Part shown: positions 6,802-9,629 of the stretch, one piece after another
Position numbering within the stretch: the stretch's first letter is position 1
How the letters are laid out: each line of letters opens with the position of its first letter
Origin: an uncultured Lactobacillus sp.
GTDB taxonomy: Bacteria; Bacillota; Bacilli; Lactobacillales; Lactobacillaceae
DNA length: 9,629 nucleotides
Reading direction: 5' to 3'
NCBI GenBank assembly: GCA_947252915.1
Contig: CAMXWI010000020.1
Span: forward strand, 1 to 9,629
Program-made: the position numbers and the translations under genes
Notes under the pieces: model-generated
What the model was told of the DNA's origin: nothing
What the model saw: the letters and a program-made list of their open reading frames with translations, nothing else
The model's database searches: none

Positions 6802-9309
6802 TTATTGAATCGAAATCAAATCTTTCATCGTAAACTCTAAGTCAACGTTGTAGTCCGCATCTTGCGGGTTCCGATAATGAACCTTGGCTTGACGGGTTTC
6901 ACCATCAAACCACCAGCCTTCATCCGCTGACTCATAATCATCCTTCTTCAAGAACCGGTGCAGTTGCACACCATCAACGGTCACATTAATCGGTGCCATT
7001 TGCGGACAGTAAACTGATAGGTTCATCGTCTCAACCTTGGTTTGGTAATTACCTTGCCGTTGGAATGCGATCTTAACACCATCTTGATGCGCCTGAGCGG
7101 TAATGTGCGTTAGGAGTTGGGCACCCTTTTGGTATGCCATCGTTTCGCCATCATCTTCATACAACGTAAAGTCAGCATCTTGCGTTGGTTCAATCAGAAC
7201 ATCCAGATTCTCAATTGTCTGTTGATGAATATTCGTCAAACCGAGGGCGCGTGGAATAACCGCTCCACTACGCATAAACATTGGAATTGATCCCATATCA
7301 ACTGGAATCGTGATTGTTTGCCCACCTGCATACCGTTGGTTCGTATGCAAATCAATCCAATGTGAACCTTGTGGTAAGCAAACCTGTTTTTCTGTTTGAC
7401 CCTTGTCAACAACGTTAGCTACCAATAAGGAACGCCCGAGCATAAATTCAAAACTCTCTTCGCTAACGTTCGGATCATTTTGAAATTCATATACCAGTGG
7501 CCGCATAATTGGCGCCCCCGTAGTGTGTGCTTCATACAGCAGTGAGTAGAAATAAGGGACGAGTTGGTATCTTAGCTGAATGGCTTGTGCGATGTACTTC
7601 GTATAGTTTGGATACATGTATGGTTCAGTAACCGTATTATCAGTGTTTGCGGAATGGATTGAGAACCGAGGTTGGAAAATTCCATTTTGGACCCACCGAA
7701 CTAACAATTCTGGTTCCGGCAATGGACCAAAGAACCCACCGATATCACATCCTTGGTTGGCAACCCCAGATAGGCCCATGCCAAGGATCGTTGGAATATT
7801 GTATTTCAAGCTATCCCAACTAGTGTTGTTGTCACCAGCCCACGTCTGTGCATACCGTTGAATTCCTGCAAAACCAGCCCGGTTAATCACGTATGGACGT
7901 GCGTTCGCGTCATATTCATGAACCGCATTTTGGGCCACCTTCGCCATAATTGTCGACATCAATGGTCGAACATCATCCATCTTGCGATCTTTGTGCCCTT
8001 CCATATTGATTTGTGCACTACCATCAACCGTTTCGTATTCGTTGTTATCATTCCAAATTGATGTAATGCCATACTTAAGCAACGACTTAGTTAAGTAATA
8101 CGTCCATGCTTTTCGCCCAGCTGGGTTAGTAAAGTCAATAAAGTTTGCTGGACCACCCCAGTATTGGTTAACCTGATTGTTTTGCCCATCATGATCCTTA
8201 ATAAAGGCATCACGATTCGACAAATCCTCATTATCAGGGTGCTTTACCAAAATGCCTGGTTTAACATTTGGTGCTAACAATGCACCACGGTCTTTCAAAT
8301 CATCAACAAACTCTTGTGGATTTGGGAACCGTCGCTTGTTCCAGCGGAAGAAGAACCGCTTTTGGGTTTCTTCGTCCACCACATATCCAGAAGAAAGGAA
8401 GAACCCATCACAAGGAATTTGATTCTTCTTGCAGGTGTCAACGAAATCAAGAATGGCTTTATCATCACCCTCTTCAAGCTCCGAGTAAAACATCGTTGAG
8501 CCCATATAGCCAAGTGACGACATCGGCATCATTGCGCTCTTCCCGGTTAAATCCGTGTAGTGTTCAACCACATCTTTAATCGTCGGCCCACCAATGAAGA
8601 AGGCATCCAACTCACCGCCATCAGTCTCAAAATAGCTGTAACGCAGCCAGTAATTACTGTGTTCACAGTCCATATCAAAGACCGAATCATTTGAATTGTT
8701 ATAAAACATTCCGCTAGCGATATTGTCATCAGTATTAAAGTCAATGTAGAACGGAATCATCTTGTACAGCGGGTCTGAACGCTTAGCATCCCAACCAAGT
8801 GAGTCGGTATTGTGCATCCGCATCCGCCGTTTGTACTTATTTAAGACCCCAGATTTTTCACCGAAGCCATAAAACTTCTCGTGATCACCCATTTGCGAAT
8901 AATGAATCTGTCGACCATTATCATCTTCAACATACGGCCGTTTAGGTAAATCTTTATGAACAACGTGACCATCCTGGTCAACAATTTCTAAGTAAAATGG
9001 ATCATCATAAATATGAAGGATATATTTACCATTCGTCACCGTGTAATGACCATCATCAACCTTTTGCAAGTCAATCTGAATTGGTTGTACACGGGTCCGT
9101 TCATCCTTCATAAATTCATCAGTCCGGTCTGGCCAGGCCGTTTTAACTAATGCATATGATTCTTCAGGACTAAATTCATTATCAAAAGTCGCGCGAATTC
9201 GAATTATATTTTCATCAATTAAATAAATTCTAAAATTAGCGCCATCTGTTTTAAGCTCCAAATAATCATCATGATTATCTACCGAAAGCAACTTTGTACT
9301 ATTTTTCAT
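6802..9309 (-). CDS. GH31 alpha-glycosidase (alpha-glucosidase/alpha-xylosidase-like), exact specificity unknown
   Basis: An 835-residue cytoplasmic retaining hydrolase and the promoter-proximal gene. An N-terminal beta-sandwich (about residues 15-250, with FYGFGEKSG at 146-154) is followed by the catalytic barrel (about 260-600) and C-terminal beta domains (about 600-830, with LYEDDGET at 716-723). The nucleophile is D421 in SIWNDNNEYE, where typical GH31 enzymes read WNDMNEP; the acid/base is D493 in WAGDNNTSW; PRFSIHSAN (547-555) is the usual substrate arginine/histidine segment. The barrel segment that usually carries the substrate-binding aspartates reads FFLSSGY (303-309), so this belongs to a divergent clade. 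Alpha-glucosidase or alpha-xylosidase is the default call, but operon context leaves a uronate-bearing alpha-linked substrate possible. No signal peptide is seen. The start is preceded by AGGGGGC, 5 bases from the ATG. Confidence 0.87.
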   Translation of the reverse strand: MKNSTKLLSVDNHDDYLELKTDGANFRIYLIDENIIRIRATFDNEFSPEESYALVKTAWPDRTDEFMKDERTRVQPIQIDLQKVDDGHYTVTNGKYILHIYDDPFYLEIVDQDGHVVHKDLPKRPYVEDDNGRQIHYSQMGDHEKFYGFGEKSGVLNKYKRRMRMHNTDSLGWDAKRSDPLYKMIPFYIDFNTDDNIASGMFYNNSNDSVFDMDCEHSNYWLRYSYFETDGGELDAFFIGGPTIKDVVEHYTDLTGKSAMMPMSSLGYMGSTMFYSELEEGDDKAILDFVDTCKKNQIPCDGFFLSSGYVVDEETQKRFFFRWNKRRFPNPQEFVDDLKDRGALLAPNVKPGILVKHPDNEDLSNRDAFIKDHDGQNNQVNQYWGGPANFIDFTNPAGRKAWTYYLTKSLLKYGITSIWNDNNEYETVDGSAQINMEGHKDRKMDDVRPLMSTIMAKVAQNAVHEYDANARPYVINRAGFAGIQRYAQTWAGDNNTSWDSLKYNIPTILGMGLSGVANQGCDIGGFFGPLPEPELLVRWVQNGIFQPRFSIHSANTDNTVTEPYMYPNYTKYIAQAIQLRYQLVPYFYSLLYEAHTTGAPIMRPLVYEFQNDPNVSEESFEFMLGRSLLVANVVDKGQTEKQVCLPQGSHWIDLHTNQRYAGGQTITIPVDMGSIPMFMRSGAVIPRALGLTNIHQQTIENLDVLIEPTQDADFTLYEDDGETMAYQKGAQLLTHITAQAHQDGVKIAFQRQGNYQTKVETMNLSVYCPQMAPINVTVDGVQLHRFLKKDDYESADEGWWFDGETRQAKVHYRNPQDADYNVDLEFTMKDLISIQ

Positions 9310-9346
9310 TTTTAGCCCCCTAAATAATGAAAGTTAAAGCCCTCAA

Positions 9347-9368
9347 GAACCACATGCCATGATGGTTC
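9347..9368 (-). repeat. Dyad GAACCA-N10-TGGTTC in the leader
   Basis: A perfect 6-bp inverted repeat around 10 bases, with an inner CA/UG pair possible in RNA. It lies about 80 bases downstream of the predicted start of transcription. It could be a repressor operator acting as a roadblock or an RNA hairpin; the sequence alone does not decide. Confidence 0.4.
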
Positions 9369-9376
9369 AAAGTAAA

Positions 9377-9412
9377 ACTAATACACCAGATTTTAAGCTG
9401 ATATAAATTAGT
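9377..9412 (-). promoter_or_regulatory. Leader hairpin, attenuator-like
   Basis: In transcript sense ACTAA-TT-TATATCAG, an 8-base loop, then CTGGTGTA-TTAGT forms a 13-bp stem, with a 2-base bulge and two G-U pairs. The 3' arm is followed by TTT, then ACTTTG. It begins about 28 bases after the predicted start of transcription. The stem is AU-rich and the U run short, so it may be a weak attenuator or a 5' stability element rather than a full terminator. Confidence 0.45.
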
Positions 9413-9436
9413 AGTTGGCATATAGTTAACCGATAG

Positions 9437-9448
9437 CTTCAGTTGAAG
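9437..9448. repeat. 12-base palindrome at the transcription start
   Basis: CTTCAGTTGAAG has two perfect 5-base arms around GT. It spans the downstream edge of the -10 element and the predicted start of transcription, a classical operator position. No family can be assigned to it. Confidence 0.35.
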
Positions 9449-9461
9449 AATACGCTTTCAT
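9447..9461 (-). promoter_or_regulatory. cre site (CcpA operator) overlapping the operon promoter
   Basis: ATGAAAGCGTATTCT on the minus strand matches the consensus WTGNAANCGNWNNCW at every position. It covers the -10 element and part of the spacer of the promoter, a position at which CcpA with HPr-Ser-P represses when a preferred sugar such as glucose is present. This fits an operon for a secondary carbon source. Confidence 0.85.
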
Positions 9462-9475
9462 CAATTATATGTCAA
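9447..9475 (-). promoter_or_regulatory. Main sigma-A promoter of the uronate operon
   Basis: A perfect -35 TTGACA (9475-9470) is followed after exactly 17 bases by the -10 TATTCT (9452-9447, four of six consensus positions). Transcription should start near 9440. A perfect TATAAT (9469-9464) directly after the -35 could serve a second promoter with TATACA (9492-9487) as its -35, also 17 bases away. Confidence 0.75.
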
Positions 9476-9492
9476 GCACGATTCCTTGTATA
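9464..9492 (-). promoter_or_regulatory. Possible second, overlapping promoter
   Basis: TATACA (9492-9487, four of six consensus positions), 17 bases, then a perfect TATAAT (9469-9464). It would start transcription near 9457, inside the cre site, so CcpA binding should block it too. The -10 is better than that of the main promoter but the -35 is worse. Confidence 0.35.
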
Positions 9493-9509
9493 TGTTCAAC
9501 AATTAGAAC
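9486..9509. repeat. Overlapping imperfect dyads upstream of the promoter
   Basis: TTGT-N9-ACAA (9486-9502) and GTTC-N8-GAAC (9494-9509) each have perfect 4-bp arms and one additional inner match. They lie just upstream of the main -35 and cover the -35 of the second promoter. The CTTGTATA half resembles half of a GntR-type operator from memory, but the second half is degenerate. Confidence 0.3.
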
Positions 9510-9560
9510 TTATTTCTACTATTTATTATTCTCGTTTTATGAACGCTGAGCAGTTGAAAT

Positions 9561-9582
9561 TAAAATTATTTTTTGAATTTTA
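9561..9582. repeat. AT-only inverted repeat
   Basis: TAAAATT (9561-9567) and AATTTTA (9576-9582) form a 7-bp inverted repeat around 8 bases. With no G-C pair it is unlikely to terminate transcription. It borders the upstream cre site and may simply be AT-rich promoter sequence. Confidence 0.25.
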
Positions 9583-9600
9583 CATTGAAAGCGCTATCTT
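9573..9600 (+). promoter_or_regulatory. Possible divergent plus-strand promoter
   Basis: TTGAAT (9573-9578), 16 bases, then TATCTT (9595-9600), each four of six consensus positions. The upstream cre covers its spacer and -10, the same arrangement as at the operon promoter on the other strand. The window ends in GAAAGG, which could begin a ribosome binding site for a rightward gene. Weak by itself; the cre overlap is the main support. Confidence 0.3.
9585..9599 (+). promoter_or_regulatory. Second cre site (CcpA operator)
   Basis: TTGAAAGCGCTATCT matches WTGNAANCGNWNNCW at every position, on the plus strand. It lies about 138 bases upstream of the first cre, centre to centre. It may control a gene reading rightward beyond the window, or act with the first cre on the uronate operon. 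Confidence 0.75.
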
Positions 9601-9629
9601 TTTGTGTTAGAGTTCAAGGTGTCGAAAGG

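Larger units (their letters stand above)
9310..9446 (-). promoter_or_regulatory. Long untranslated leader of the operon
   Basis: From the predicted start of transcription near 9440 to the GH31 ATG there are about 130 bases with no credible coding sequence. The leader contains two hairpins, described separately, and ends in the purine-rich site AGGGGGC. I see no T-box, BglG-type antiterminator or known riboswitch motif in it. Its length and structure suggest post-initiation control, but this is inference. Confidence 0.45.

Noticed and set aside
199..8744. Numerous shorter open frames of 60-100 codons on both strands within the six large genes
   Set aside because: They lie wholly or almost wholly inside well-supported genes, have no ribosome binding sites that I could see, and encode compositions typical of out-of-frame translation.
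9323..9360. Possible leader peptides on the minus strand in the GH31 leader (MACGS, and an 11-residue frame ending at the GH31 ribosome binding site)
   Set aside because: Neither has a ribosome binding site or a run of regulatory codons; short frames of this kind are expected by chance.
1..9629. CRISPR arrays, tRNA or rRNA genes, insertion sequences, att sites and phage genes
   Set aside because: No spaced direct repeats, cloverleaf sequence, transposase or integrase frame, or paired terminal repeats were seen by eye on either strand.

Overview
The window reads as a catabolic island of a low-to-moderate GC Gram-positive bacterium, most likely a member of the Lactobacillaceae. The reasons are strong GGAGG-type ribosome binding sites in front of most genes, two exact matches to the Bacillota CcpA operator (cre), a LacX-type mutarotase, and protein sequences that look lactobacillar (an impression, not a search). 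All six complete genes lie on the minus strand, so transcription runs from right to left.

Layout, in the direction of transcription. Positions 9629-9310 form a roughly 320-base regulatory region with no complete gene. It holds a sigma-A promoter (TTGACA, 17 bases, TATTCT) overlapped by a perfect cre, a second perfect cre further upstream, several dyads, and an untranslated leader of about 130 bases with two hairpins. Then follow a GH31 alpha-glycosidase (9309-6802), uronate isomerase UxaC (6786-5347), a LacX/GalM-like aldose 1-epimerase (5302-4418), a hairpin with a T run that resembles a terminator or attenuator (4404-4380), a GH28 polygalacturonase-like protein (4357-3140), a glucarate dehydratase-like enolase-superfamily protein (3127-1889), and a GH2 beta-glucuronidase (1870-92). 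Gaps between genes are 12-60 bases, which suggests one operon, possibly divided into two expression modules by the internal hairpin.

How the genes fit together. None of the three glycosidases has a signal peptide, so they should act in the cytoplasm on imported uronic-acid-containing oligosaccharides or glucuronides. GH2 would release beta-glucuronate, GH28 probably a galacturonate-type residue, and GH31 an alpha-linked sugar. The epimerase would equilibrate anomers, and UxaC would turn glucuronate or galacturonate into fructuronate or tagaturonate. The GudD-like protein would feed in aldarates. The later steps (reductases, UxuA-type dehydratase, KDG kinase and aldolase), a transporter and a dedicated regulator are not in the window and are probably adjacent.

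The strongest oddity is the glucarate dehydratase. All recognisable active-site residues are present, but about 30 residues of the N-terminal capping domain are missing in frame. The other points worth checking are the atypical catalytic motifs of the GH28 and GH31 proteins and the layered control region (promoter with cre, leader hairpins, mid-operon terminator-like hairpin). I did not find a clearly new type of system; this is a uronate-utilisation operon with unusual parts.
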